A DNA stretch of 64,000 bases from Bacillota bacterium (GCA_023408815.1 JAEYJO010000057.1:124001-188000); one strand, 5' to 3'; numbered from the stretch's first letter, positions 45,558 through 55,011 are shown. Translations and numbers: made by a program. Notes: a model not told the origin generated them from the sequence alone.

Positions 45558-46877
45558 CTAATCTTCAAATAAATCTTCCATATTTTTTACGGATTCTTCG
45601 AAACTGTATTTCTCCTCCACCGCCTGCATCAAAAACGAATTCACGGCATCAATTTTCTCGATGGCATAGTCAATATTGGCATTGCTGCCGCTCTTATAGG
45701 CACCTATATTGATCAAATCCTCCGCTTCATTATACGTAGCAAGGACATTCTTCAGCTTGCCCGCCGTCTGCTTATGTTCACGGTCTGCAATCTGGCTCAT
45801 ACAACGGGATATGCTCTGCAAAACATCGATTGCCGGGTAATGATTTCTATGAGCCAACTTTCTGCTAAGCATGATATGTCCGTCCAGAATACTTCTTGCC
45901 GTATCCGTAATAGGTTCGTTAAAGTCATCGCCGTCTACAAGCACCGTATACAGTCCCGTTATAGAACCCTTTTTAGATCGTCCTGCACGTTCCAAAAGCT
46001 TCGGCATCTCAGAATATACGCTAGGCGGATATCCTCTTGAAACAGGCGGTTCTCCGCTGGCAAGGCCAATTTCCCTCTGTGCCATGGAAAAACGGGTAAG
46101 GGAATCCATCATAAATAAGACATCTTTTCCCTGATCCCTGAAATATTCCGCGATAGCAGTAGCTGTCTTAGCAGCTTTATTACGTTCAAGGGCCGGTTTA
46201 TCCGAAGTCGCCACCACTACAATGGAACGTTTCATGCCCTCCGGGCCCAAATCTCTCTCTATAAATTCACGAACTTCCCGCCCCCGCTCTCCAATCAGCG
46301 CGATAACGTTAATATCCGCTTTCGTATTCCTCGCAAACATACCGAGCAATGTGGATTTTCCCACTCCCGAACCAGCGAATATGCCGATCCTCTGTCCTTT
46401 TCCAACGGTCAGAAGTCCATCTACCGCTTTTACTCCCAAGGGAAGAACATCGTCGATAATATCTCTGCTAAGCGGATCCGGAGGCGGTGCTTCTACGGAA
46501 TAGGTATGCCCGCTCACGATCACACCTTCCGAAACCGGTCTCCCTAAACCGTCCAGAGTCTGCCCTAAAAGTTCCTCGCTCACTTGTATCGTAAGAGGAA
46601 CTCCCGTATTCTCCACCATACTTCCGAAGCCGATGCCCTCCATAGGCTCGTAAGGCATCAAAATCGTCTTCTTATCCTTGAAGCCTACCACCTCTGCCAT
46701 CGCCGGCTTCGCATCCTCTCCTGTATCGGGATAAATCCGGCAGATATCTCCAAGCTTCGCATCCGGTCCTAACGACTCGATTGTCAGGCCAACGATGTTG
46801 ACCACTTTTCCTTTCATCCTGTAGTACGTGCCTTCTATCAATTTTTCATATTTAATAAAATCAATTGCTGCTCTCAA
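45558..46877 (-). CDS. fliI: Flagellar export ATPase FliI
   Basis: F1-beta-like ATPase that unfolds and delivers export substrates. 439 residues. Walker A FAGSGVGKSTLL lies near residue 169, Walker B is DVLFMMDSLTRF, and GERGREVREF is typical of the family. The start is TTG 46877, with an AGGTGG site upstream; no in-frame ATG lies nearby. Confidence 0.97.
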   Translation of the reverse strand: MRAAIDFIKYEKLIEGTYYRMKGKVVNIVGLTIESLGPDAKLGDICRIYPDTGEDAKPAMAEVVGFKDKKTILMPYEPMEGIGFGSMVENTGVPLTIQVSEELLGQTLDGLGRPVSEGVIVSGHTYSVEAPPPDPLSRDIIDDVLPLGVKAVDGLLTVGKGQRIGIFAGSGVGKSTLLGMFARNTKADINVIALIGERGREVREFIERDLGPEGMKRSIVVVATSDKPALERNKAAKTATAIAEYFRDQGKDVLFMMDSLTRFSMAQREIGLASGEPPVSRGYPPSVYSEMPKLLERAGRSKKGSITGLYTVLVDGDDFNEPITDTARSILDGHIMLSRKLAHRNHYPAIDVLQSISRCMSQIADREHKQTAGKLKNVLATYNEAEDLINIGAYKSGSNANIDYAIEKIDAVNSFLMQAVEEKYSFEESVKNMEDLFED

Positions 46878-46943
46878 TATCGGCCCACCTCATATGTATT
46901 TGTTACTCCCATTGGCAATGATCAATTCAAAATACTCGTATTA

Positions 46944-47837
46944 CTATTCTTTCGCATAAGATAGAAGCCTGAGTTTCTGGGAAAGCTCCTCCAACTGTGT
47001 CCCTAATCCACAGTCAAATATTCCGCCATCCGTCTCTATCATACATTCGTTCGAACAGAGCGTTATATCTTCCACAATCTCTACGGAGGCTCCGGAATAT
47101 ACTGCGCTGGCTAGCAGCTCTTCCTTCTTCATGCTGACATAAGAATAATCCTCCTTGGAAACATGAATCAGATAATTGCTGCTCCCTTCTATTTTGTGCA
47201 TCGCAGTGGATATCAAATGTACAATGATATCCTGTTCCTTCGCCAAATCCACTTTAAATATTTTCTCATATATATCGGTCAGGCTTTCTATGAACCTCGG
47301 TTCCAGCGCCTTTACAAGCTCCTGATAATCCTTTTCGAGACTAACCCTTTCCTCTTCCAGCTTTTTTCTCTGAGCTTCGATTTTCGCCACGCCCTCATTA
47401 TAGCCATCGTCGTAGCCCTTCACTTTTCCTTCCTCAAATGCGCGCTGTTTCAGTTCCTCACTCTCCTGTTGCGCTCTCGCCAAAACCTCAGACTTAATTT
47501 CCTCCGCTTCGCTGCGCGCCTTGTCCAACATTTCCTGAACCTGTGCGGATACTGCCTGTAAGACCGCTCCTGTATCTTCGCCTTCTGCATTCTCCGGCTG
47601 AGCAGCCTTTATCACAGAACCGCTCTCGTCGTCCGTAAGCAAAGCATCCACTTGCCCTGCATTCAGGCCCGACGAAAAACCGTCCAGCGTATCCGTGCCT
47701 CTCTCACTCCCTGCTACCGTTAGCATCAGCCCTTCCAGATACTCTATTTTCTTCGCGACCTTTTCATTATTATCTATCATCAAAGCATCATCGTTTTGTA
47801 CGGTAATCTGATTGAATTTGTAAATATTCCTAGACAA
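46944..47837 (-). CDS. fliH: Flagellar assembly protein FliH
   Basis: Negative regulator and stalk of FliI, 297 residues. Acidic/Gln-rich N-terminal half and a central long helix (about 105-180) with FEEGKVKGYDDGYNEG, then a VATPase E-subunit-like C-terminus. The TTG at 47837, giving LSRNIYKF, is preferred because GGAGGTGA lies upstream. The ATG at 47870 would put 41 bases inside fliG. With the TTG start the overlap is eight bases. Confidence 0.9.
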   Translation of the reverse strand: MSRNIYKFNQITVQNDDALMIDNNEKVAKKIEYLEGLMLTVAGSERGTDTLDGFSSGLNAGQVDALLTDDESGSVIKAAQPENAEGEDTGAVLQAVSAQVQEMLDKARSEAEEIKSEVLARAQQESEELKQRAFEEGKVKGYDDGYNEGVAKIEAQRKKLEEERVSLEKDYQELVKALEPRFIESLTDIYEKIFKVDLAKEQDIIVHLISTAMHKIEGSSNYLIHVSKEDYSYVSMKKEELLASAVYSGASVEIVEDITLCSNECMIETDGGIFDCGLGTQLEELSQKLRLLSYAKE

Positions 47838-48846
47838 TAATCTCGTCACCTCCACCTCTGGAGATAACAATTTCCGCCGAATCTTCCAGTTTTCTTATAA
47901 TATTAACTATCTTCTGCTGAGCCTCTTCCACATCCTTCATACGTACAGGTCCCATGAATTCCATATCTTCTCTGATCATAACAGAAAGACGTTTGGACAT
48001 ATTGTTAAATATCGTATTCTGAACCTGTTCGTTAGAGCCTTTGAGCGCAATGGCAAGATCGTTATTGTCCACGTCGCGCAGAACTCTCTGAATCGCTCTG
48101 TCGTCAAGCAGCAAAATATCCTCGAATACGAACATCTTCTTTCTGATTTCGTCCGCAAGTTCCGGCTCTTCGATTTCCAAAGTCTCCATAATATGCTTCT
48201 CTGTACCACGGTCTACCGTATTCAAAATGTCTACGACCGCATCTACGCCGCCGATAATCGTGTAATCTTGATTTACCAAAGATGCGAGCTTGGATTCCAG
48301 CACTTTTTCCACCTCTTTTATTACATCCGGACTGGTTCTGTCCATTACCGCAATACGCCTTGCCACGTCCGCCTGCCTGTCTGGAGGCAATGCCGATATG
48401 ATAAGCGCAGACTGCGCTGACGACAAATAGGACATGATGAGTGCTATCGTCTGCGGATGCTCGTCCTGGATAAAGTTGAGAAGCTGCGATGCATCCGTTT
48501 TTCTGATAAATTCGAAAGGCTTAACCTGCAAGGATGCAGTCAGCTTGCTGATAACATCCATCGCCTTTTCCGAGCCAAGTGCTTTTTCCAAAAGTTCCTT
48601 CGCGTAGCCGATACCACCTTCTGCGATATACTGCTGAGCGAGGCAAACCTGATAAAATTCGTCTAATATTTCTTCCTTTAATTGCGGTGTAATACTTCTC
48701 GTATTCGCTATTTCCAAAGTTAATTCTTCGATTTCTTCTTCCTTCAAATGCTTAAATATCATCGCAGACCGTTCCGGTCCCAGCGCAATCAATAAAATGG
48801 CCGCTTTCTGAAGTCCCGCGATTTTTTCATCCCCAGTTCTGGACAT
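47830..48846 (-). CDS. fliG: Flagellar motor switch protein FliG
   Basis: Rotor protein that contacts the stator, 338 residues. N-terminal domain (KAAILLIALGPERSAMIFKHLKEEEIE), the middle EHPQ motif (QDEHPQTIALIMSYL) and the C-terminal torque helix with charged residues (LLLDDRAIQRVLRDVDNNDLAIALKG) are intact. It lies five bases after fliF. Confidence 0.97.
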   Translation of the reverse strand: MSRTGDEKIAGLQKAAILLIALGPERSAMIFKHLKEEEIEELTLEIANTRSITPQLKEEILDEFYQVCLAQQYIAEGGIGYAKELLEKALGSEKAMDVISKLTASLQVKPFEFIRKTDASQLLNFIQDEHPQTIALIMSYLSSAQSALIISALPPDRQADVARRIAVMDRTSPDVIKEVEKVLESKLASLVNQDYTIIGGVDAVVDILNTVDRGTEKHIMETLEIEEPELADEIRKKMFVFEDILLLDDRAIQRVLRDVDNNDLAIALKGSNEQVQNTIFNNMSKRLSVMIREDMEFMGPVRMKDVEEAQQKIVNIIRKLEDSAEIVISRGGGDEIIV

Positions 48847-48851
48847 TCCCT

Positions 48852-50450
48852 TTACCCCCAGTCTTCATTCAGCCAGTTTCTAAGCAGGCTGGCCGCTGCT
48901 TCCGGATTCTCGTTTACAAATCTGTCAATCATCTTTCTTGTCTCGGATTCATTTTCCGGCCCGAGGCTCTCAAGTTCTACAACCGGAGTAGATTGAAGCA
49001 GGGATTCCACGGAAAGTTCCTCCTCCACTTCTCTTTCTTTCTCTCCGCGCATGCTTCTCAATATTACGAAAGCGAGGAGGGCAAGAATTACGACAACCAA
49101 CAATATCTGAATGACATCAGTAGCCGTCACATTAAGCCCTTCACTGTCGAAGAACAGATTCTCACTATAGGCTACAATCGTAATAGCATCCGAGTTGATG
49201 CCGGTAGCATTCGCCACCACATCATACATTTCCGCTTCCACGTCCACTTTCGTTCTTCCTGTATTAGCCGACTTGTATTCATCCCAAGAGATTCCATCCA
49301 AAAGCCCCTGTCTCTTAGCATCTTCTTCGTGTACTATGTTAAAAACGATTCCCGTAACCGAAACAGAAGACTCGTCATAGTTGATGCGGCCCGCAGGAGT
49401 GCTTGCATTGGTTATGGTCTCGTTCGGAAGGTAATCTCTGGACTCCTCCGTTACGGTAGAACTGCTGTTGGCATTGTCCTGAACTACGTAGGACGTCTGG
49501 TCATTAGAATCCGTTCCGGGCACACCTCCGTTGGAATTGGTGGAATCCGAACTATAAATATCCTCGTGGCTCAGTACGCCCTGCGTCTGTCCGTCCGCCG
49601 GAGTATAGGTATGCTCCGTAGTATCCGTAGTCGAAAAATCCAACACTAAATTGCTTGCAACCTCGATGTTATCAAACTCGTTGGTCCCAAGCAACACTCT
49701 TTTCACTTCATTCTTCACAAGGCTTTCCGCTTGTGTCTTTACATTGAGCTGGGAATTCGCCAACCCCGATGTCGTGTAATTGTCATCTCCCGAAAACAGC
49801 ATGTTTCCTTCCGTATCGAGGATAACCACATTATTGGTCGTAGCGTTTCCTATAGCAGTCGCCACCGCTCTCGCTAAATATGCCGCATTATCTGTAGTGA
49901 ACTCTCCGTCCAGTTCGAGCAGAATGCTTGCAAAAGCTTCCTCCTCAGTAGAAATAAGAGTTCCGTCATTTTCCGGTATGGACAACTCCACGCTGGCGCT
50001 TTTAATTGCGGAAAACTTCTGTATAAATTCTTTTTCCAGCCTCGTCTCCATATAAAGCTGGTATTTCTTCTGTTTATCTGATTCAGTTGTACTGAAACCG
50101 CCATTTGTTACATTGTCAATACTATATGCTGCAGACTGAATGTCGTTAGCTCCGAGCAAAAGGTTCGCGTCCGACTGCTGGGACTTCAAGACTTCAATCT
50201 GATATCCGTCATCGGATACCTGATAATCGATACCGCCGCCATCCAAAAGTTCTGTCACTTCCGCCGCTTCTTTTGTTGTTTCACAATTGAGCAGCAGCAC
50301 ATATTGAGGTCTCGTAAGAAGCGCTATCAAAATTGCTATAATCAGGATAATTCCGGCCGCCGCCGAGATAATAATTGTTTTTTGTTTCGCGGTAAATTTA
50401 TTCCACCACTCAAGAACTTTGTCTAAAAGCTCTTTCACCTTATCTGCCAT
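48852..50450 (-). CDS. fliF: Flagellar MS-ring protein FliF
   Basis: Membrane ring that seeds the basal body, 532 residues. Two spans (about 25-45 and 448-465) flank the periplasmic-side ring-building domains, with LLNCETTKEAAEVTELLDGGGIDYQ and PENDGTLISTEEE in the first part. The C-terminal helix that binds FliG is ETRKMIDRFVNENPEAAASL. Confidence 0.97.
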   Translation of the reverse strand: MADKVKELLDKVLEWWNKFTAKQKTIIISAAAGIILIIAILIALLTRPQYVLLLNCETTKEAAEVTELLDGGGIDYQVSDDGYQIEVLKSQQSDANLLLGANDIQSAAYSIDNVTNGGFSTTESDKQKKYQLYMETRLEKEFIQKFSAIKSASVELSIPENDGTLISTEEEAFASILLELDGEFTTDNAAYLARAVATAIGNATTNNVVILDTEGNMLFSGDDNYTTSGLANSQLNVKTQAESLVKNEVKRVLLGTNEFDNIEVASNLVLDFSTTDTTEHTYTPADGQTQGVLSHEDIYSSDSTNSNGGVPGTDSNDQTSYVVQDNANSSSTVTEESRDYLPNETITNASTPAGRINYDESSVSVTGIVFNIVHEEDAKRQGLLDGISWDEYKSANTGRTKVDVEAEMYDVVANATGINSDAITIVAYSENLFFDSEGLNVTATDVIQILLVVVILALLAFVILRSMRGEKEREVEEELSVESLLQSTPVVELESLGPENESETRKMIDRFVNENPEAAASLLRNWLNEDWG

Positions 50451-50489
50451 GTTAAAGTCTCCTTATCTGACGTATTTCTATCAGATTTT

Positions 50490-50813
50490 TTAGATTTGTA
50501 TTTGCATAATCTCTTTGTAAGCGTCTAACAGCTTGTCACGGACTGCCACCGTGTACTGTAATGCGGTTGATGCCTTACCAAGAGCTATCGTAAGATCATG
50601 TGTATTCTGGGTCTCTCCCAGCGCCCACTTGATCTCTTCGTTTTCTGCATCTGACAAATAACTGTTCGTGGTGTTGATATTCTCCATAGCCTTAGTAAGA
50701 ATACTGTCAAAAGAAGTATCTGCCTGCTGAGGAGTTAATTTTTCTATTGCACTGCTTTCCACCGCCTGCTTTACGGCACCCGATGTCACGTTATATAAGG
50801 ATGTGATATCCAT
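50490..50813 (-). CDS. fliE: Flagellar hook-basal body protein FliE
   Basis: Joins MS ring and rod, 107 residues. QADTSFDSILTKAMENINTT and the C-terminal TVAVRDKLLDAYKEIMQIQI are typical. It lies between flgC and fliF. Confidence 0.95.
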   Translation of the reverse strand: MDITSLYNVTSGAVKQAVESSAIEKLTPQQADTSFDSILTKAMENINTTNSYLSDAENEEIKWALGETQNTHDLTIALGKASTALQYTVAVRDKLLDAYKEIMQIQI

Positions 50814-50863
50814 TTTTTCCCTCCATTAATAAGAAATTTATTCCAGACCCTAATTACTGTTTA

Positions 50864-51313
50864 TTACCCCTTGCCCATTTCCAACCCCTTCAAGGCCATG
50901 GACTTGCTTGCCGTAAATGCTGTAGCGTTCGCTTCGTATGCACGGCTTGCGTCTATCATATTCGTCATTTCTGTAATAATATTGACGTTAGGATACGATA
51001 CATATCCGTCCTCATCCGCATCAGGATGGGAAGGATCGTAAGTCTTTACCATATCGGTCCACGTGTCCTCATAGACGCCATTCACCTTTACTCCGGTTCC
51101 TGAATATCTGTCAGTCGCCGTGTTCAGCACATTGCTGAAGGGCGTCTGGGAATTCTTCTCCGAAAAGGTAACCACCTTCCTGCGATAAGGAGTCCCATCC
51201 TCCGTACGCGTAGTATTTGCATTCGCGATGTTCTGCGAAATAATATCCATCCGGTATCTTTGAGCCGTCATTCCAGATGAATTAGTATTAAACGATGTAA
51301 AAATATCGCTCAT
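50864..51313 (-). CDS. flgC: Flagellar rod protein FlgC
   Basis: Proximal rod subunit, 149 residues. MTAQRYRMDIISQNIANANT at the N-terminus and DASRAYEANATAFTASKSM at the C-terminus are the family signatures. Confidence 0.97.
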   Translation of the reverse strand: MSDIFTSFNTNSSGMTAQRYRMDIISQNIANANTTRTEDGTPYRRKVVTFSEKNSQTPFSNVLNTATDRYSGTGVKVNGVYEDTWTDMVKTYDPSHPDADEDGYVSYPNVNIITEMTNMIDASRAYEANATAFTASKSMALKGLEMGKG

Positions 51314-51332
51314 TTGCTGCTCCCCCTATCCC

Positions 51333-51722
51333 TTATTTCATAACCATCTGAAGATTTTTAAGCTCCTGCGTCATGCTGTCAACCAATCCATTATACCGCA
51401 ACTGGTTCGCCGCAAGCGTCACGTTTTCAGTCTCGATGTCCACATTATTACCATCCGAGCGATAAGAAAAATTCGCCGAATCGACATATGTGCGCGGCTT
51501 CAACTGATTGATTTTCAAATCGCTAACTTTATCGTCCATAGAAGTATATTTGGAATGCTCCAATGCCCTTTTCAGTTCCGACTCGAACTCCACATCCTGT
51601 CTCTTATATCCCGGAGTGGATACATTCGCTATATTGTTAGCAATCACATCGTTGCGAATCCACGCCGCATCCGCCGCCTTATCCAGTACATTAATATAAT
51701 CAAATGTATTGCTGTTAATCAT
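51333..51722 (-). CDS. flgB: Flagellar rod protein FlgB
   Basis: Proximal rod subunit, 129 residues, first gene of the fla/che operon. AAWIRNDVIANNIANVSTPGYK and the C-terminal LRYNGLVDSMTQELKNLQM are typical. AAGGAGAAGG lies upstream of the ATG, after a leader of about 95 bases. Confidence 0.96.
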   Translation of the reverse strand: MINSNTFDYINVLDKAADAAWIRNDVIANNIANVSTPGYKRQDVEFESELKRALEHSKYTSMDDKVSDLKINQLKPRTYVDSANFSYRSDGNNVDIETENVTLAANQLRYNGLVDSMTQELKNLQMVMK

Positions 51723-51824
51723 AACCTTCTCCTTCGTAAGCAGTTGCTAGTCTACATCTTGGATAAAAAATTAAATTCCCTTCCGATTACCCCAAAATAT
51801 AGCTCTTCTAATCTACTATTTTCT

Positions 51825-51852
51825 ATTATAATTTATTTATTAAAAAACACAA
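51825..51852 (-). promoter_or_regulatory. Promoter of the fla/che operon
   Basis: TTGTGT and a perfect TATAAT, 16 bases apart, about 100 bases before flgB. The boxes are sigma-A-like, not the TAAA/GCCGATAA pattern of sigma-28, so the operon that encodes sigma-28 starts under the housekeeping factor. Confidence 0.65.
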
Positions 51853-51883
51853 GATTTTTTTACAAAAAAAGACAAAAAATGCG

Positions 51884-51917
51884 AAAAGGATTTATGAATA
51901 CTTCAATAAATCCTTTT
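51884..51917 (-). terminator. Terminator of codY
   Basis: A perfect 12-bp stem, AAAAGGATTTAT with ATAAATCCTTTT, has a ten-base loop. On the minus strand it is followed by CGCATTTTTTG and more T-rich sequence, 30 bases after the codY stop, and it separates codY from the fla/che promoter. Confidence 0.8.
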
Positions 51918-51946
51918 TGTTTTCTTTCTTTTTCGCCTTTTTTCTG

Positions 51947-52732
51947 TTATTTTCTGCTTTCTTTTTTAATTCTATCAATTTCGTCAAACACTACATCGTT
52001 AAGCACTTTAATATAAGTTCCCTTCATTCCCGAGGATCTGGACTCGATAACCCCCGCACTTTCGAACTTTCTTAACGCATTAACGATTACCGATCTGGTA
52101 ATTCCTACGCGGTCCGCAATCTTGCTCGCGACCAAAATCCCCTCTGTTCCGCCAAGCTCATCAAATATATGGGTAATCGCCTCCAATTCCGAAAATGATA
52201 GTGTGCTGACCGCTGAACGCACCACTGCAACCTTCCGGCCTTCCTCTGCACTTTCTTCGTTCACAGCCCGCAGCATCTCGAGGCCGACTACCGTAGTTCC
52301 GTATTCACACAGGATAATATCGTCGATGTCGTACTGCTCGTCACCTTTATAAATGAATAACGTGCCCAGCCGCTCTCCCGCTATATCGATAGGCGTAATT
52401 ATCGCCTGAATCTTCCTCATATCAATATTCTCAAACCCAAGCGTCTCCAGATTCACGTTTTCCTTCGTGGATAAGACGGCAAGCATTCTCTCGTTCAGCA
52501 TAGAATCAATAAAACCGCCCACCTTGCCGACAATCAGCTCGTTGATGGAATCCACTCCCGACGCGGTTCCCACGCCGAGCACTTTTCCTTTCTTGCTGAT
52601 TACAAGAACATTAGAATACAAAATCTCGCACAACACACTGCATATGTCATTAAAAACCACCTTGCTGGAATTATTGTTGTGCAATAACTTGCCTATTTTT
52701 CTTGTCTTGTCCAACAGTTGAACACTGCTCAT
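51947..52732 (-). CDS. codY: GTP-sensing global repressor CodY
   Basis: Nutrient-responsive repressor that binds branched-chain amino acids and GTP. 261 residues: an N-terminal GAF-type domain (about 1-155) and a C-terminal winged helix with ASKIADRVGITRSVIVNALRK near residues 197-217. The ATG at 52732 has GGAGG eight to nine bases upstream; the frame is open for 46 more codons but no start there has a ribosome site. CodY represses motility operons in Bacillus and lies directly upstream of one here. Confidence 0.96.
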   Translation of the reverse strand: MSSVQLLDKTRKIGKLLHNNNSSKVVFNDICSVLCEILYSNVLVISKKGKVLGVGTASGVDSINELIVGKVGGFIDSMLNERMLAVLSTKENVNLETLGFENIDMRKIQAIITPIDIAGERLGTLFIYKGDEQYDIDDIILCEYGTTVVGLEMLRAVNEESAEEGRKVAVVRSAVSTLSFSELEAITHIFDELGGTEGILVASKIADRVGITRSVIVNALRKFESAGVIESRSSGMKGTYIKVLNDVVFDEIDRIKKESRK

Positions 52733-52800
52733 TCCCCTACCTCCAATTTTCCTTTTTGTATTCGGCAGCCGCCGTACATACTGGGGGAAGAAAAGTACAT
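52729..52800 (-). CDS. Possible leader peptide upstream of codY
   Basis: A 23-codon frame beginning MYFSSPSMYGG has GGGGG five bases before its ATG. Its TGA overlaps the codY ATG as ATGA. A GGGGG/CCCCC hairpin could hide its start. It may couple codY translation to its own. No homologue is known to me, and short frames like this arise by chance. Confidence 0.3.
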   Translation of the reverse strand: MYFSSPSMYGGCRIQKGKLEVGE

Positions 52801-52832
52801 AAAAACCCCCGGAATTGTTGCTTAATACGCTA

Positions 52833-52861
52833 ATTGTATCACAATGTTTTCGTAATATCAA
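52833..52861 (-). promoter_or_regulatory. Promoter of codY
   Basis: TTGATA and TACAAT with a 17-base spacer on the minus strand, about 95 bases before the codY start. It is a strong sigma-A match. Confidence 0.75.
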
Positions 52862-52904
52862 CGATTCCAAGGGGAATTATTTAAAAATTTGTCGAAATTT
52901 AGAA

Positions 52905-52919
52905 CAATTTCTGAAATTG
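52905..52919. promoter_or_regulatory. CodY-box-like palindrome upstream of codY
   Basis: CAATTTCAGAAATTG is a perfect 15-base palindrome around one base. It matches the CodY consensus AATTTTCWGAAAATT at 11 of 15 positions, about 45 bases upstream of the codY -35 box. It lies just after the topA stop and could also form a small hairpin. Confidence 0.35.
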
Positions 52920-52932
52920 CAGCAGCCATTTT

Positions 52933-55011
52933 TTAATTTTGCGGATTATTGGGGCGGTTCATCACGTGTCCGCAGTTCTCATTGGAGCAAACCAGCTTGT
53001 TCCCCTTTTCCAGCATGAGGGAGCCACATTTTTCACACTTTATTTCGGAGGGCTTCTGCCATACCATAAAATCACATTCCGGATTGCCCACGCAGCCATA
53101 ATACTTTCTGCCTTTTTTTGTCTTCTTCAGTACGATATCTTTTCCGCACTTAGGGCACGAAATTCCAATCTTCTCCAGATAAGGTTTCGTATTGCGGCAT
53201 TCGGGAAAGCCCGGGCAAGCTAAAAACCTGCCGTGAGGCCCATACTTGATTACCATCTGCTTTCCGCATACGTCGCATACTTCATCCGACACCTCATCGG
53301 CTATCTTCACGTGCTCCAGCTCTTTTTCCGCCTTCTGCACCGCCGCCTCCAAATCGGGATAAAAATTGGAAACAATGCTCTTCCACTTCACGCTTCCTTC
53401 CTCTACCCCATCCAAAAGAACTTCCATATTTGCGGTAAAATTTACATCCACGATGCTGGGAAAAGCCTCCTTCATCATATTATTCACCACTTCTCCGAGT
53501 TCTGTCACATACAGATTCTTGCTTTCCTTCACCACGTACCGCCTTGCCAAAATCGTCGTAATGGTAGGTGCATAGGTACTGGGACGGCCTATTCCCAGCT
53601 CCTCTAAGGCACGTACCAGGGAGGCCTCTGTATAGTGAGGTGCCGGCTGAGTGAAATGCTGCTTATAGTCGAAGGCTTCGAATTCCAGCTTCGTATCCTT
53701 ATCGATACCTTTGATGAGGGTATTGGCCTCTTCTTTTTCTTCTTCCTGTGTATATACGCTCATGAAGCCATCGAAGATAATCTTCGATGCAGCGACAGTA
53801 AAGCGATGTCCGTTCCCGTCGATCTTCACCGAAGTAGTTTCATATTTTGCCGGATTCATACGGCTGGCAGCAAACCGCTTCCAAATAAGCTGATAAAGCC
53901 GAAACTGGTCTCTGGATAAAGAATCCTTCATTTCAAAAGGAGTTCTAGCTATATCTGTAGGGCGAATCGCCTCATGGGCGTCCTGAATCTTCTGGGATGT
54001 CTTTTTCTCATTGGCCGATACGGCAGCATATTCACTGCCATAGACCGAATCAATATATTCCTTTGCCTGCCTCTCCGCTTCCTCGGAGACTCTTGTGGAA
54101 TCCGTACGAAGATACGTGATAATACCAACCGTACCGTTTCCCTTTATATCCACGCCTTCATAAAGCTGCTGAGCGAGACGCATCGTTTTCTGAGTGGAGA
54201 AATTGAGCACCTTGCTGGCTTCCTGCTGCAAAGTGGAAGTGGTAAAGGGCTGAGGTGCTTTTTTCATCCGTTCTCCCTTTTTCACCTCTGTAACTTCATA
54301 TTTAGCATTTTTTAAATCTTTTATAATATCGTTCAATTCCTCTTCGGAGGAAATATTCACTTTTCCTTCAGCAGTTCCGTAATATTTGGCTGCCAGAGGC
54401 TTCTTTTCACCCGGAACGTGTAAAAGAGCGTCCAACGACCAGTACTCCTCCGGAATGAATGCGTTAATTTCATCCTCTCTGTCGCAAATAATGCGGAGCG
54501 CTACCGATTGCACACGGCCCGCACTCAGCCCTCTCTTTACCTTTGCCCACAGCACCGGAGAGATGCGATAGCCTACCATTCGGTCCAATACTCTTCTGGC
54601 CTGCTGTGCATCCACCAGATCCATATCCACCTTACGCGCGTTCTTAAGCGATTCCTTTACCGCATTCTTGGTAATTTCGTTAAAGGTAATGCGGTACACC
54701 TTCTTGTCCTCCAGCTTAAGCGCCTTTGTAAGATGCCACGAGATCGCTTCCCCTTCGCGGTCGGGGTCGGTTGCCAGATAGATTTTTTCCGCCTTCTTCA
54801 CTTCCTTGCGAAGATTTGCAAGAATATCTCCCTTTCCCCGAATCGTAATATATTTCGGTTCATAATCGTTTTCTATGTCAATTCCCAACTGGCTCTTCGG
54901 CATGTCTCTTACATGTCCGTTACTCGCGGCAACCTCATAATTAGGTCCCAAGAATTTCTTAATCGTCTTTACTTTTGCTGGCGATTCCACAATCACTAAA
55001 TACTTTGCCAT
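52933..55011 (-). CDS. topA: DNA topoisomerase I
   Basis: Type IA topoisomerase that relaxes negative supercoils, 692 residues. Toprim domain starts MAKYLVIVESPAKVKTIKKF with the acidic DPDREGEAISWHL; the active Tyr is in GIITYLRTDSTR near residue 300. The C-terminus carries three zinc-ribbon repeats (first CDVCGK...CPGFPEC). The ATG at 55011 has AGGGG upstream; the in-frame ATG at 55029 does not. Confidence 0.97.
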   Translation of the reverse strand: MAKYLVIVESPAKVKTIKKFLGPNYEVAASNGHVRDMPKSQLGIDIENDYEPKYITIRGKGDILANLRKEVKKAEKIYLATDPDREGEAISWHLTKALKLEDKKVYRITFNEITKNAVKESLKNARKVDMDLVDAQQARRVLDRMVGYRISPVLWAKVKRGLSAGRVQSVALRIICDREDEINAFIPEEYWSLDALLHVPGEKKPLAAKYYGTAEGKVNISSEEELNDIIKDLKNAKYEVTEVKKGERMKKAPQPFTTSTLQQEASKVLNFSTQKTMRLAQQLYEGVDIKGNGTVGIITYLRTDSTRVSEEAERQAKEYIDSVYGSEYAAVSANEKKTSQKIQDAHEAIRPTDIARTPFEMKDSLSRDQFRLYQLIWKRFAASRMNPAKYETTSVKIDGNGHRFTVAASKIIFDGFMSVYTQEEEKEEANTLIKGIDKDTKLEFEAFDYKQHFTQPAPHYTEASLVRALEELGIGRPSTYAPTITTILARRYVVKESKNLYVTELGEVVNNMMKEAFPSIVDVNFTANMEVLLDGVEEGSVKWKSIVSNFYPDLEAAVQKAEKELEHVKIADEVSDEVCDVCGKQMVIKYGPHGRFLACPGFPECRNTKPYLEKIGISCPKCGKDIVLKKTKKGRKYYGCVGNPECDFMVWQKPSEIKCEKCGSLMLEKGNKLVCSNENCGHVMNRPNNPQN

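Noticed and set aside
47837..47870. FliH start at ATG 47870
   Set aside because: It would lie 41 bases inside fliG, whereas TTG 47837 has a well-spaced GGAGGTGA and gives a family-like N-terminus.
48993..49649. Plus-strand frame of 218 codons
   Set aside because: Antisense to fliF; no promoter or ribosome site.
52733..52870. CodY N-terminal extension of 46 codons
   Set aside because: No ribosome site precedes it, it contains the codY promoter region, and the family N-terminus starts at 52732.
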